From the NCBI RefSeq assembly GCF_916858675.1, contig NZ_CAKASM010000005.1, positions 62,001 through 126,000 on the forward strand: DNA of 64,000 nucleotides. Direction: 5' to 3'. The position numbers and the translations under genes were made by a program. Positions 40,274 through 50,186 of the stretch are shown here, one piece after another; the stretch's first letter is position 1, and each line of letters opens with the position of its first letter. Under the pieces are notes generated by a model. It was not told the origin of the DNA. It did no database searches and worked only from the letters and a program-made list of their open reading frames with translations. The stretch is from Sphingomonas sp. Leaf21 (GTDB lineage: Bacteria > Pseudomonadota > Alphaproteobacteria > Sphingomonadales > Sphingomonadaceae).

Positions 40274-41473
40274 GTGAATCGTACTTTTCGACCCGTGACG
40301 GCCAGCATCGGGGTGTCACTGTTCCTGTCGGCGTGCATCCCCGGCATCGAGCCGCCCGCGCGCGCGCCGGAGCCCGCCGCCCCGGTCCCGATGGTGCAGC
40401 CGCTGCCCGCTTCGCCGACGGTCGATAGTCCGCCGCCTCAAACCGGCACAGCGCCCGCGCCGCGCCGCGTCGCACCGCGAACGCCGATCCGTCGCGCGGT
40501 CCCCCGGACCTCGCCGACGGTCGCGCTGCCCCGCGACCCGGTGGCCACCCTCCCCGCCCCGCGCCCCTCCTGGGAGGTTCGCCCGGTCACGCCGGACGCC
40601 AGGGAGATCGCCGCGACGACCTATATCGTGCGGCCGGGCGATACGCTTCGCAGCGTCGCGGACCGGACCGGCGCGGGGTCGGAAGCGATCGCGCGGGCCA
40701 ACGGGCTCGATGCGCCCTTCGTCATTCGCGCGGGCCAGCGCCTGACCATTCCCGGCGGCCGCTATCATCTGGTTCGCTCGGGTGAGACCGGCATCGCGAT
40801 CGCGCGGGCTTACGGCGTCGCCTGGTCCCGGATCATCGAGACGAACGCGCTGGCCGAACCCTTCGTGCTGCGCGCCGGACAGCGTATCCTGATCCCCGGC
40901 ACCACCACCGGTACGCCGGGCGCCACCGGCAGCGCCGCGGCAGAGCGCGCCGCCGCCTTCACGCTCGACGTCGACGACATCCTGACCGGCGGCGAGCCTG
41001 CGCTCGCGACCAACCAGGCGCCAGCCAAGCCCAGCACCACGCCCGCCCGCGTCCTGCCGCCGACCGCCGTGGTCGCCGCGCCGACCCGGCTCAGCTCGGG
41101 CTTCGCCTGGCCGGTCGAGGGCAAGCTGGTCAAACGCTTCGGTGCTGGCTCGAGCGGCGAGCGCAATGACGGCATCAAGATCGCCGTGCCGATCGGCACC
41201 CCGATCAAGGCGACGGCGGATGGCGTGGTCGCCTATGTCGGCGACGGCATCGCCGCGCTTGGCGGTCTGGTCATCGTCAAGCACGGCGATGGCTGGACCA
41301 GCGTCTATGGCCATGCGTCGAAGCTGATGGTTCAGCGCGGGCAGAGCGTGAAGCGGGGTCAGACGCTGGCGCTGTCGGGCCAGACGGGCTTCGCCGACCG
41401 CCCGGAGCTTCACTTCGAACTGCGCCGGGGACGCTCGCCGGTCGATCCGCTGAGCCAGTTGCCGAAGCGCTGA
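40274..41473 (+). CDS. NlpD-like lipoprotein: two LysM domains and a degenerate LytM/M23 domain
   Basis: 399 residues from a GTG preceded by GGGGGG; signal peptide ending LSAC (lipobox Cys21), so an outer-membrane lipoprotein. A Pro/Ala-rich linker, LysM at about 115-160 and 165-210, and an M23 domain from about 280. The metal ligands are lost: NDGIKIAV stands where HxGxDxA is expected, and PELHFELR where HLHFE is expected. This is the pattern of NlpD and EnvC, which activate amidases and do not cut wall themselves. An ATG at 40235 inside surE is the alternative start. Confidence 0.85.
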   Translation: MNRTFRPVTASIGVSLFLSACIPGIEPPARAPEPAAPVPMVQPLPASPTVDSPPPQTGTAPAPRRVAPRTPIRRAVPRTSPTVALPRDPVATLPAPRPSWEVRPVTPDAREIAATTYIVRPGDTLRSVADRTGAGSEAIARANGLDAPFVIRAGQRLTIPGGRYHLVRSGETGIAIARAYGVAWSRIIETNALAEPFVLRAGQRILIPGTTTGTPGATGSAAAERAAAFTLDVDDILTGGEPALATNQAPAKPSTTPARVLPPTAVVAAPTRLSSGFAWPVEGKLVKRFGAGSSGERNDGIKIAVPIGTPIKATADGVVAYVGDGIAALGGLVIVKHGDGWTSVYGHASKLMVQRGQSVKRGQTLALSGQTGFADRPELHFELRRGRSPVDPLSQLPKR

Positions 41474-41584
41474 AACCACTCGCTTTCCTGAACGCCGCCT
41501 AACACGCCGTTCAGGAACGGGAACGCCACATCCTGTCATAAGTTGGGGATGAAGACGGGGCCGGTGCCCCTCGGGAGTTGGCGT

Positions 41585-41977
41585 ATGAAGAAGATGTTTC
41601 AGACCCTGGCCGCGATCGGCCTGTCGGTGGCGGGCATCGCCACCACGACCGCGATCCCCGTTTCGAGCGCGCAGGCGCAATCCTGGCGTGACGGTGGTCC
41701 GCGCTATGATCGCGACCGCCGGGACGACCGGCGCGACTATCGCCGTGACGACCGCCGCGACTGGCGGGGTGAGCGGCGTGGCTGGCGGGACGATCGCGGC
41801 AACGGCTGGCGTGGCCAGCGCGCGGAACGCACCCAATGGGCCATGGAGCGCGCACGCCGTACCCCCGGCTATGTCGATCCGCGCTCGCAGGGCGACTATA
41901 ACAACTATAACGGCCGTGGGTCGGGCTATCGCCCCTGCACCTATGTCCGGAGCGGCGGGCGGACCGTCTGCCGCTGA
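41585..41977 (+). CDS. secreted Arg/Asp-rich small protein, unknown
   Basis: 130 residues, signal peptide MKKMFQTLAAIGLSVAG to AQAQ, then about 50 residues alternating Arg, Asp, Tyr and Trp (DRRDDRRDYRRDDRRD), and a C-terminal part with WAMERARRTPGYVDPRS and two Cys (PCTYVRSGGRTVC). Similar highly charged periplasmic proteins are often labelled RcnB-like, but the RcnB motif is not evident. Start supported by GGGAG. Role unknown; charge suggests contact with polyanions or metals (inference). Confidence 0.75.
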   Translation: MKKMFQTLAAIGLSVAGIATTTAIPVSSAQAQSWRDGGPRYDRDRRDDRRDYRRDDRRDWRGERRGWRDDRGNGWRGQRAERTQWAMERARRTPGYVDPRSQGDYNNYNGRGSGYRPCTYVRSGGRTVCR

Positions 41978-41995
41978 TCCACACCTCCGCAGAGG

Positions 41996-42022
41996 GTGAC
42001 GAACGCGGATCGGCGGTGTAAC
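41996..42022 (+). promoter_or_regulatory. candidate promoter directly before tyrS
   Basis: GTGACG (41996-42001), 15-base spacer, TGTAAC (42017-42022), and the tyrS ATG 11 bases later without a clear ribosome site. The spacer is short, so support is modest. Confidence 0.25.
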
Positions 42023-42033
42023 GAGCCAGCCCT

Positions 42034-43260
42034 ATGGCTTACACGTCCGATCTGCTTCGCACCCTCGATGACCGGGGTTACGTCCACCAGATGACCGACG
42101 CCGCCGCGCTGGACCGGCTGGCGGCGTCGCAGGTGGTGCCGGGCTATATCGGCTTCGACCCGACCGCACCCTCGCTGCATGTCGGCAGCCTGGTGCAGAT
42201 CATGCTCCTGCGCCGGATGCAGCAGACCGGGCACAAGCCGATCGTCCTGATGGGCGGCGGCACCGGCAAGATCGGCGACCCCAGCTTCAAGGACGAGGCG
42301 CGCAAGCTGCTCGCCGAGGACGGGATCGCGGCGAATGTCGCCTCGATCAAGCGGATCTTCGAGCGTTTCCTGACCTTCGGTGACGGCCCGACCGACGCGG
42401 TGATGGTCGACAATGCCGACTGGCTCGACAAGCTGGAATATATCCCGTTCCTGCGCGAAGTCGGCCAGCATTTCTCGGTCAACCGGATGCTGTCGTTCGA
42501 CTCGGTGAAGCTGCGCCTCGACCGCGAACAGTCGCTCAGCTTCCTCGAATTCAACTATATGATCCTTCAGGCCTATGACTTCCGCGAGCTGGCGCAGCGC
42601 CAGGGTTGCCGGTTGCAGATGGGCGGGTCGGACCAGTGGGGGAATATCGTCAACGGCATCGAACTCGCGCGCCGGATGGACGGTACGGACGTGTTCGGCG
42701 TGACCACCCCGCTGATCACCACCGCGGATGGCGGCAAGATGGGCAAGACCATGGCCGGTGCGGTCTGGCTTCACGAGGACCAGCTGCCGCACTTCGATTA
42801 CTGGCAGTTCTGGCGCAACACCGACGACCGCGACGTGGGCCGCTTCCTGCGCCTGTTTACCGACCTGCCACTCGATGAGATCGCCCGGCTGGAGAAGCTG
42901 GAAGGCGCGGAGATCAACGAGGCCAAGAAGATCCTCGCCAACGAGGCCACCGCCATGTGCAGGGGCCGTGCGGCAGCGGACCAGGCGGCGGAAACCGCGC
43001 GGCGCACGTTCGAGGAAGGGTCGGCGGGCGCGGCCTTGCCGAGCTTTGCGGTCGAGGGTGGTTCGGTGTCCATCGTCGATGCGCTGATCGGGCTGGGCTT
43101 CGCCAAGTCCAAGGGCGAGGCACGCCGCCTGATCGCGGGCGGCGGAGCGCGCGTCGATGGCGAGAAGGTGTCGGACGAGACTATGATGATCGCCATCGGT
43201 GGTGAGCCGGTAAAGCTCTCGTCGGGCAAGAAGAACCACGGGTTGCTGACGGCGGGGTGA
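42034..43260 (+). CDS. tyrS: tyrosyl-tRNA synthetase
   Basis: 408 residues, class I synthetase. HVGS (SLHVGSLVQ) near residue 48 as the HIGH motif, [12 protein letters not shown] for tyrosine binding, and GGKMGKTM near residue 232 as the KMSKS loop. C-terminal S4 RNA-binding domain from about 340 ([31 protein letters not shown]). Confidence 0.97.
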   Translation: MAYTSDLLRTLDDRGYVHQMTDAAALDRLAASQVVPGYIGFDPTAPSLHVGSLVQIMLLRRMQQTGHKPIVLMGGGTGKIGDPSFKDEARKLLAEDGIAANVASIKRIFERFLTFGDGPTDAVMVDNADWLDKLEYIPFLREVGQHFSVNRMLSFDSVKLRLDREQSLSFLEFNYMILQAYDFRELAQRQGCRLQMGGSDQWGNIVNGIELARRMDGTDVFGVTTPLITTADGGKMGKTMAGAVWLHEDQLPHFDYWQFWRNTDDRDVGRFLRLFTDLPLDEIARLEKLEGAEINEAKKILANEATAMCRGRAAADQAAETARRTFEEGSAGAALPSFAVEGGSVSIVDALIGLGFAKSKGEARRLIAGGGARVDGEKVSDETMMIAIGGEPVKLSSGKKNHGLLTAG

Positions 43261-43362
43261 TCGACTTCGGCGCTGTGCGTCGAAGTTTATCCTGAGCGGT
43301 TGGCTTGCCAGCCAGCCGAAGGGCCTAGGCGGAACTGAGGTTGAGCCACTTCCTTTTCATAG

Positions 43363-43396
43363 GATCTGTTCCCCGGCGAAGGCCGGGGAACAGATC
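43363..43396. repeat. perfect 15-bp palindrome with GAAG loop
   Basis: Arms GATCTGTTCCCCGGC and GCCGGGGAACAGATC around loop GAAG, in the spacer between the convergent tyrS and DMT-transporter genes. The core CCCCGGC-GAAG-GCCGGGG looks like a REP-type dispersed palindrome. A second short element, TTATCCTGAGCG, lies at 43288. Confidence 0.75.
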
Positions 43397-43417
43397 AACG
43401 ATAGGCCACGCCTCGGC

Positions 43418-43858
43418 CTATCCCCGCTTCACCACCACCGCCCCCGCGATCACCAACGCCACCCCGACAACCTTCCCGATCGTCACCGGCTCCACGCGAA
43501 CCCCGAACAGTCCGAAATGGTCGACGATCAGCGCGGCCACCAGCTGGCTGGCGATGGCCGCGGTCAATGCGACCGAAATGCCCAGACGTGGCGCGACATA
43601 GGCCAGCACCGCCACGAAACCGGCCCCGTAAAACCCGCCGAGCCACGCCCAGGCGGGAGCGCCCTTCAACGCCGCCGGACTGGTTCGGTCGATCGCCGCC
43701 CAGACCACCGCCAGCGTCGCGGTGCCGATCATGAACGACGTCAGCGCCGCCAGCACCACCGACCCCGAGGCCTTGGCAAGCGCGGCGTTGGTCGGTGGCT
43801 GGATCGCGAGGCCGATACCGGCGAAAAGGACGAGGATGAGCGGGAAGAGAGCGGCCAT
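43418..43858 (-). CDS. DMT-superfamily transporter, DUF606/YdcZ type
   Basis: 146 residues with five membrane segments, half the size of EamA transporters, which fits the DUF606 group that acts as pairs. LFAGIGLAIQPPTNAALAKASGS near the N-terminus and GISVALTAAIASQLVAALIVDHFG in the second half are typical. Start at ATG 43858; the longer frame crosses into the region before recG's end. Substrate unknown. It is 32 bp downstream of recG on the same strand and could be co-transcribed with it. Confidence 0.85.
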   Translation of the reverse strand: MAALFPLILVLFAGIGLAIQPPTNAALAKASGSVVLAALTSFMIGTATLAVVWAAIDRTSPAALKGAPAWAWLGGFYGAGFVAVLAYVAPRLGISVALTAAIASQLVAALIVDHFGLFGVRVEPVTIGKVVGVALVIAGAVVVKRG

Positions 43859-43890
43859 AACCGCGCCTAACGCCAGGACCGCCGCTTCGT

Positions 43891-45945
43891 TCAGCCGGAA
43901 CGCAACAGCGCGACCCCCGCATCCCGCTCGAACAGGTAAAGCGCCGTCCGCGCCGCCTGTCCCCGGGGCGCTTCCAGCCCGCCGTCGCGGTCGATCAGCA
44001 ATCGCGCATCGTCCTGCGCGCATTGCATCAGGTCGCCCATGTTTTCCGGCGTCGCGAGCCGGAACGCCATCTCACCCGACTGCCGCGTGCCGAGCAACTC
44101 GCCCGCCCCGCGCAGCCGCAGATCCTCCTCGGCGATGCGGAAGCCGTCATTGGTCTCGCGCATCAGCGCCAGCCGCGCGCGCGACGTTTCCGACAAATGG
44201 CTTCCGCGCAACAGCAGGCAACGCGACAGCCCCCCGCCCCGCCCGACGCGCCCGCGCAACTGGTGCAACTGCGCCAGGCCGAAACGGTCGGCATGTTCGA
44301 TCACGATCAGCGTGGCGTTGGGCACGTCCACCCCCACCTCGATCACCGTCGTCGCGACCAGCACGCCCAGCCGCCCGCCCGCGAACGCCTCCATCACGGC
44401 GTCCTTTTCGGCGGGCTTCATCTTGCCATGGACCAGCCCGACCCGCTCACCGAACCGGGCGCGCAGGGACTCGGCACGCATTTCGGCGGCGGCGAGGTCC
44501 GATTTCTCGCTCTCCTCGACCAGCGGACAGACCCAGTAAGCCTGCCCGCCGTCCGACAAGTGACGACCGAGCGCATTGACCACCTCGTCCAGCCGGTCGT
44601 CGGACACCACCCGAGTCTCGATCGGCTGGCGGCCGGGGGGCATTTCGTCCAACCGGCTGACATCCATCTCGCCGTAATTGGCGAGCGTCAGGGTGCGCGG
44701 GATCGGCGTCGCGGTCATCGCCAGCAGGTGCGGCGGCGCCTTGCCCTTGGCCGACAGCATCATCCGCTGCGCCACGCCGAAACGGTGCTGCTCGTCCACC
44801 ACGACCAGAGCGAGGTCGCGGTACGTCACGGTTTCCTGAAAGATCGCATGGGTGCCGACGAGAATGTCGATCTCCCCCGCCGCCAGCGCCATCAGCGTGG
44901 CTTCCCGCGCCTTGCCCTTGTCGCGGCCGATCAGCACCGCGATTTCGACCGGCAGCCCGGCCAGGACCTTACGCAACGTCTCATAATGCTGGCGCGCGAG
45001 GATTTCGGTCGGGGCGAGCATCGCCGCTTGTGCCCCCGCCTCGACCGCGATCAGCATAGCCATCGCCGCGACCAGCGTCTTGCCAGCGCCGACATCGCCT
45101 TGCAGCAGCCGCAGCATCGGCGCGTCCTGCGCCAGATCGCCCTCGATCTCGCGCACCGTCCGGCTCTGCGCACCGGTCAGCGTATAGGGCAGCTTGAGCA
45201 TGTCCCGCAGCCGCCCGTCGCCGTGGAGCGCTCGCCCGCGCCGCTTGCGGGTGTCGGCGCGAACCAGCGTCATCGCCAACTGGTTGGCGAACACCTCGTC
45301 ATAGCCCAGCCGCTCGCGCGCCTTGGCGTCCGCCGGATCGGCATGGATGCGGGCCAGCGCCTCCTTCCAGTCGGGCCAGCCGCGCTGCGCCTTCAATCCC
45401 GGCTCGATCCATTCGGGCAGTTCGGGCGAACGCTCCACCGCCTGCGCCGCGAGCGCGCCCAGCCGTCGCGAGGTGATCCCCTCCGACAGCGGATAAATGG
45501 CCTCGCGCTCGCGAAAGTCCTCGGTGCTGTCGCCCAGATCGGGATGCACGATCTGCAAATCCTGGCCGTACAGGTCGAGGCGGCCCGACACGATCCTGGT
45601 CTCGCCGATCGGCAGCAGCTTCCTCACCCAGCCCGAATTGCCGCCGAAATAGACCAGCGCCACGCTGTTCCCCGCCGCATCCTCGGCCCGGACCCGCGTG
45701 GGCCCGCGTGGGGAGGATGAGACGCGGTGCTCCTTCACGGTCAGCGAAATCGCGATCACCCGCCCCGCGTCCGCCACCAACAATTCGTCGCGGGGGAAAC
45801 GGTCGATATGCCCGGTCGGCAGATGAAAGGCGACGTCGACCACCCGCGCGATGCGCAGGCGTTCGAGCGGCTTGGCGAGGCCGGGGCCGACGCCTTTCAG
45901 CGACGTGACCTCGGCGAACAGCGGATTGAGGATATCGGGACGCAT
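43891..45945 (-). CDS. recG: ATP-dependent DNA helicase RecG
   Basis: 684 residues. Remodels stalled forks and branched DNA. N-terminal wedge domain with an OB fold (about 30-150), then helicase motifs: Walker A LLQGDVGAGKTLVA near 285, DEQHRFG (DExH) near 385, TATPIPRTL, and in domain 2 VATTVIEVGVDVPNA and HQLRGRVGRGG. ATG 45945 gives MRPDILNPLF, the usual start. Divergent from sdhE with 79 bp between. Confidence 0.96.
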   Translation of the reverse strand: MRPDILNPLFAEVTSLKGVGPGLAKPLERLRIARVVDVAFHLPTGHIDRFPRDELLVADAGRVIAISLTVKEHRVSSSPRGPTRVRAEDAAGNSVALVYFGGNSGWVRKLLPIGETRIVSGRLDLYGQDLQIVHPDLGDSTEDFREREAIYPLSEGITSRRLGALAAQAVERSPELPEWIEPGLKAQRGWPDWKEALARIHADPADAKARERLGYDEVFANQLAMTLVRADTRKRRGRALHGDGRLRDMLKLPYTLTGAQSRTVREIEGDLAQDAPMLRLLQGDVGAGKTLVAAMAMLIAVEAGAQAAMLAPTEILARQHYETLRKVLAGLPVEIAVLIGRDKGKAREATLMALAAGEIDILVGTHAIFQETVTYRDLALVVVDEQHRFGVAQRMMLSAKGKAPPHLLAMTATPIPRTLTLANYGEMDVSRLDEMPPGRQPIETRVVSDDRLDEVVNALGRHLSDGGQAYWVCPLVEESEKSDLAAAEMRAESLRARFGERVGLVHGKMKPAEKDAVMEAFAGGRLGVLVATTVIEVGVDVPNATLIVIEHADRFGLAQLHQLRGRVGRGGGLSRCLLLRGSHLSETSRARLALMRETNDGFRIAEEDLRLRGAGELLGTRQSGEMAFRLATPENMGDLMQCAQDDARLLIDRDGGLEAPRGQAARTALYLFERDAGVALLRSG

Positions 45946-46024
45946 GACTAAATGGGTCTGTATAGCCTTCCCCTCGCGCACCGCCAGAGCATGTGGGGCC
46001 TTAATCTCGTTGGATCGGAACCCC

Positions 46025-46291
46025 ATGGATCACGAAACCCGTATCAAGCGCCTCCGCTTCCGCGCATGGCATCGCGGCACCAAGGAAGCCGATCTGATGA
46101 TCGGCGGCTTTTTCGACGCGCACCACGAGACCCTGTCGGCGGAGGAACTCGACTGGTTCGAGGCGCTGCTGGAGGAACAGGATGTCGATATCATGGCCTG
46201 GGCGATCGGTACGCAGGCATGTCCTCCGCAATGGGACGGCCCGGTGATGCAGCGGATGCGCGCGCTGAATTTCGTGCCGATCGCCCGGTAA
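46025..46291 (+). CDS. sdhE: FAD assembly factor SdhE
   Basis: 88 residues, DUF339/SdhE family. Conserved RAWHRGTKEADLMIGGFF carries the R-G-x-x-E motif that helps attach FAD covalently to the succinate dehydrogenase flavoprotein; LDWFEALLEEQDVDIMAW follows. Located between recG and mfd, a common alphaproteobacterial order, so its position says little about its role in the TCA cycle. Start ATG is in the family position. Confidence 0.93.
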   Translation: MDHETRIKRLRFRAWHRGTKEADLMIGGFFDAHHETLSAEELDWFEALLEEQDVDIMAWAIGTQACPPQWDGPVMQRMRALNFVPIAR

Positions 46292-46343
46292 CTTATTCCC
46301 GTTCGGCCGTTCACCTGCCCGACGACCCCAGCTTCGGAACCTC

Positions 46344-49300
46344 ATGCCCGATATCAAGACGATCCTGTCCGCCCAGAGCCCGCTGACCCTGTCGGGCGTT
46401 CCGGCGGGGTTCCTGCCCGTGCTGCTCGCCGATCTGGCGCGGGCGGCGAGCCTTCGCGCGGTCTTCATCTGCGCCGACGAAGCGCAGATGCGCGAACTCG
46501 CCTCGACCGCGACCTATTTCGCGCCCGAGCTGGAGGTGGTGCAGATCCCCGCCTGGGATTGCCTGCCCTATGACCGCGCCTCGCCGACCCTGCGCGTCAT
46601 GGCGGAGCGCATCGCGGGGCTCCACCGGCTTCAGGCCAAGCCGAAGACGCCCCAACTGGTCCTGACCACCGCCAATGCCGCGACCCAGCGGGTGCTGACC
46701 CCGTTCCGCATCCGGCAACTCGTCGCCCGCCTCGCGCCCGGTGAGCGGATCGGGCTGGAGAAGCTGTCGGCGCTGCTCCAGGCGAACGGCTATGTCCGCA
46801 CCGAGACGGTGCACGATCAGGGCGAGTTCGCGGTGCGCGGCGGCCTGGTCGACCTGTTCCCCAGCGGCGAGGAACAGGCGCTGCGCCTCGACTTCTTCGG
46901 CGACGAGATCGAGAGCGTCCGCACCTTCGACCCCGCCGACCAGCGGACGACCGGGCGGATCGAAGGCTTCACGCTGCTCCCCGCCTCCGAGGCCCTGCTC
47001 GACGAGGAGTCGATCAAGCGCTTCCGCACCCGCTACCGCGAGACCTTCGGCGCGACCGCGACCGGTGACCCGCTGTATCAGGCGGTGTCGGAGGGGCGGC
47101 GCATGGCGGGGATGGAGCATTGGCTGCCCCTGTTCGAGGACAAGCTGTCGACGCTGTTCGACCATCTCGGCGATGCGGTGGTGGTGCGCGACAATGGCGT
47201 GACGGCGGCGGTGACTTCGCGGTTCGAGGCGGTCGCCGACTATTATGAAAACCGCAAGCGCGCCGAGGCGGCCCAGCCGGGCAGCTTCCGCCCACTGCCC
47301 GCCAAATCGCTGTATCTCGCGCCGAAAGAATGGGACGAAGCGCTGGACGCCGCGACCGCGCATCTCGTCACGCCCTTCCACGAGCCGGAAAGCCAGACGG
47401 TCCTCGATTTCGAGGTGGACGGCGCGCGCGACTTCGCCCCCGAGCGCGCGGCCCACGCCAATATCTACGAGGCGGTGGTCGACCATATCGAGGCCCTGCG
47501 CAAGGAAGGCCGCAAGCCCGTCCTCGCCAGCTATTCGGTCGGCGCGCGCGAGCGTCTCGGCAGTCTGCTCAAGGATCACGGGCTGAAGGGCGCCAAGGCA
47601 GCCGAGACCTGGCAGGAAGCCCTGGGCATCGCCGACACGTCGAAGAGCTTCGGTGTCGCGCTGGTCGTGCTCCCGCTCGATCACGGCTTCGCCGCGCCGG
47701 GCATCGCGGTACTGACCGAGCAGGACATGCTCGGCGACCGGCTGGTCCGGCGACAGAAAAGGCGCAAGTCGGCCGATGCCTTCCTGGCCGAGCTGGCGAC
47801 GCTCTCGCCCGGCGATCTCGTCGTCCACTCCGACCATGGCATCGGCCGCTACGAGGGGCTGACCTCGATCCCCGTCGGCAAGAGCCCGCACGACTGCGTC
47901 GCGCTCTCCTATGCGGGCGGCGACAAGCTCTATGTGCCGGTCGAAAATCTCGAAGTCCTGACCCGCTACGGCTCGGGCGAGGACGGCGCGACGCTCGACC
48001 GTCTGGGCGGCGAGGCGTGGCAACGGCGCAACTCGAAGATGAAGGAGCGCATCCGCGAGATCGCGGGTGAGCTGATCGCCACCGCCGCCGAACGCGCGCT
48101 GCGCCAGGGCGAGGTGGCCGAGCCGGACAACGCGGGCTATCCGGCATTCGTCGACCGCTTTCCTTACGAGGAAACCGACGATCAGGATCGCGCGATCGAC
48201 GATGTGCTGGGCGACCTGACGGCGGGCAAGCCGATGGACCGGCTGATCGTCGGCGACGTCGGCTTCGGCAAGACCGAGGTGGCTTTGCGGGCCGCGTTCG
48301 TCGCGGCGATGGCGGGGATGCAGGTGGCGGTCGTCTGCCCGACCACGCTGCTCGCGCGCCAGCACTTCAACAACTTCGTGGCCCGGTTCGAAGGCTTCCC
48401 GATCAAGATCGGCCGCCTCTCCCGCCTGGTCACCGCGACCGAGGCCAAGCGGACCAAGGACGGCGTGGCGTCGGGCGATCTCGACATCGTCGTCGGCACC
48501 CATGCGCTGCTCGCCAAGGGCGTGGAGTTCAAGCGGCTGGGGCTCGTCATCGTCGATGAGGAACAGCGGTTCGGCGTGACCCACAAGGAGCGGCTGAAGG
48601 CGCTGAAGGCCGACGTCCATATGCTGACGCTGACCGCGACGCCGATCCCGCGCACGCTGCAAATGGCGATGTCGGGCCTGCGCGAGCTGTCGGTGATCCA
48701 GACGCCGCCGGTCGATCGCCTCGCGGTGCGCACCTATGTCATGCCCTGGGACCCGGTCGTCCTGCGCGAGGCGCTGCTGCGCGAACATTATCGCGGCGGG
48801 CAAAGCTTCCTCGTCACCGCGCGCGTCGCCGACCTGCCCGACATCGAGGAATATCTGCGCAAGGAAGTGCCCGAGGTCCGCTATGTCGTCGCGCACGGCC
48901 AGATGTCGCCGACCGAGGTCGAGGAGCGCATGTCCGCCTTCTACGACCGCAAGTTCGAGGTGCTGGTGTCGACCACCATCATCGAGAGCGGCATCGATAT
49001 TCCGTCGGCCAACACGATGATCGTCAACCGCGCCGACCGTTTCGGCCTGGCCCAGCTCTATCAGTTGCGCGGGCGGGTCGGCCGGTCGAAGACGCGTGCC
49101 TATGCCTATATGGTCACCCCCCCCGAGCGGATGATGACCGAGGCGGCGGAGAAGCGGCTGAAGGTGCTGTCCGACCTAGACTCGCTCGGCGCGGGCTTCC
49201 AACTGGCCAGCCATGACCTCGACATTCGCGGCGCGGGCAATCTGCTCGGCGACGAACAGTCGGGGCATATCAAGGAGGTCGGCTACGAACTCTACCAGTC

Positions 49301-49808
49301 GATGCTGGAAGAGGCGATCCTGGAGGCCAAGGCGGGCGGCGCCTTCGAGAAGAAGCGCGACTTCTCACCCCAGATCACCGTCGACGCGCCCATCCTGATC
49401 CCGGACGATTACGTCCCCGATCTCGATCTGCGCATGGGCCTGTATCGCCGCCTCAACGATCTGGAAAAGCATCAGGACATCGAGGCGTTCGCCGCCGAGA
49501 TGATCGACCGCTTCGGGCCGCTGCCAGAGGCGACCGACAACCTGATCCAGGTCATCAAGATCAAGCTCAACGCCAAGACCGCTTGCATCGCCAAGATGGA
49601 TGTCGGCCCGCGCGGCGTGCTCGTCGCCTTCCACGACAACCGCCCGCCCAATGTCGACGGCCTGTTCGCCTATGTCGAACGGCTCGGCGATCTCGCCAAG
49701 TTGCGCCCCGACGGCAAGCTGGTCCTCAACCGCGCCTGGCCCGACGCCAAGGCGAGGCTGCACGGCGCGCTGCAACTGTCCAAGGGACTGGCCAAGGCGG
49801 CGGGATAA
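46344..49808 (+). CDS. mfd: transcription-repair coupling factor Mfd
   Basis: 1154 residues. Removes RNA polymerase stalled at DNA lesions and recruits UvrA. UvrB-like N-terminus (PAWDCLPYDRASPT), a CarD-like polymerase-interacting domain near 470-530 (LVVHSDHGIGRYEGL), helicase motifs GDVGFGKTEVALRAAF (Walker A), DEEQRFG, TATPIPRTLQMAM, ESGIDIPSANT and QLRGRVGRS, then the TRCF C-terminal domain. Together with recG, mutL and addA it forms the DNA repair set visible in this window. Confidence 0.97.
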   Translation: MPDIKTILSAQSPLTLSGVPAGFLPVLLADLARAASLRAVFICADEAQMRELASTATYFAPELEVVQIPAWDCLPYDRASPTLRVMAERIAGLHRLQAKPKTPQLVLTTANAATQRVLTPFRIRQLVARLAPGERIGLEKLSALLQANGYVRTETVHDQGEFAVRGGLVDLFPSGEEQALRLDFFGDEIESVRTFDPADQRTTGRIEGFTLLPASEALLDEESIKRFRTRYRETFGATATGDPLYQAVSEGRRMAGMEHWLPLFEDKLSTLFDHLGDAVVVRDNGVTAAVTSRFEAVADYYENRKRAEAAQPGSFRPLPAKSLYLAPKEWDEALDAATAHLVTPFHEPESQTVLDFEVDGARDFAPERAAHANIYEAVVDHIEALRKEGRKPVLASYSVGARERLGSLLKDHGLKGAKAAETWQEALGIADTSKSFGVALVVLPLDHGFAAPGIAVLTEQDMLGDRLVRRQKRRKSADAFLAELATLSPGDLVVHSDHGIGRYEGLTSIPVGKSPHDCVALSYAGGDKLYVPVENLEVLTRYGSGEDGATLDRLGGEAWQRRNSKMKERIREIAGELIATAAERALRQGEVAEPDNAGYPAFVDRFPYEETDDQDRAIDDVLGDLTAGKPMDRLIVGDVGFGKTEVALRAAFVAAMAGMQVAVVCPTTLLARQHFNNFVARFEGFPIKIGRLSRLVTATEAKRTKDGVASGDLDIVVGTHALLAKGVEFKRLGLVIVDEEQRFGVTHKERLKALKADVHMLTLTATPIPRTLQMAMSGLRELSVIQTPPVDRLAVRTYVMPWDPVVLREALLREHYRGGQSFLVTARVADLPDIEEYLRKEVPEVRYVVAHGQMSPTEVEERMSAFYDRKFEVLVSTTIIESGIDIPSANTMIVNRADRFGLAQLYQLRGRVGRSKTRAYAYMVTPPERMMTEAAEKRLKVLSDLDSLGAGFQLASHDLDIRGAGNLLGDEQSGHIKEVGYELYQSMLEEAILEAKAGGAFEKKRDFSPQITVDAPILIPDDYVPDLDLRMGLYRRLNDLEKHQDIEAFAAEMIDRFGPLPEATDNLIQVIKIKLNAKTACIAKMDVGPRGVLVAFHDNRPPNVDGLFAYVERLGDLAKLRPDGKLVLNRAWPDAKARLHGALQLSKGLAKAAG

Positions 49809-49813
49809 CGCGC

Positions 49814-50176
49814 AATTCCTCCCCATCCCCGATGGGGAGGAGGACCGCCGGATGCAGTCCGGTGGTGGAGGGGCGAGGTCCGGGACTATCGATCGGGTCC
49901 AAGGGCTTGCGGCAACGACACGCCCCCGCCCCTCCACCATCCTTCGGATGGTCCCCCTCCCCAAGCACAGCTTGGGGAGGATTGGGTGGTCATCGCCGCC
50001 TCGACGCCCCGCCCATTCCTCCCCATCCCCGATGGGGAGGGGGACCGCCGGACGCAGTCCGGTGGTGGAGGGGCAAGGCCCGGGACTATCGATCAGGGCC
50101 AGCGGCTTGCGGCAACGACGCGCGCTTCCACCATCGCTGCGCGACGGTCCCCCTCCCCAAGTTGAGCTTGGGGAGG
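49814..50176. repeat. dispersed palindromic repeat, tandem copies R4a/R4b, filling the mfd-SnoaL spacer
   Basis: Two direct units start at 49815 and 50014 (199 bp apart) and share about 105 bp with roughly eight differences, beginning ATTCCTCCCCATCCCCGATG and including GTCCGGTGGTGGAGGGGC. Each is followed by the opposite half-module CCACCATC..GGTCCCCCTCCCCAAG. The array occupies nearly the whole 378-bp spacer between convergent genes and leaves no room for a gene. Confidence 0.85.
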
Positions 50177-50186
50177 AACAAGCAGC

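Noticed and set aside
44023..45720. 565-codon frame antisense to recG
   Set aside because: Shadow of recG; no recognisable motif.
46311..48896. 861-codon frame antisense to mfd
   Set aside because: Shadow of a well-supported gene with full Mfd motifs; composition is typical of antisense reading in GC-rich DNA.
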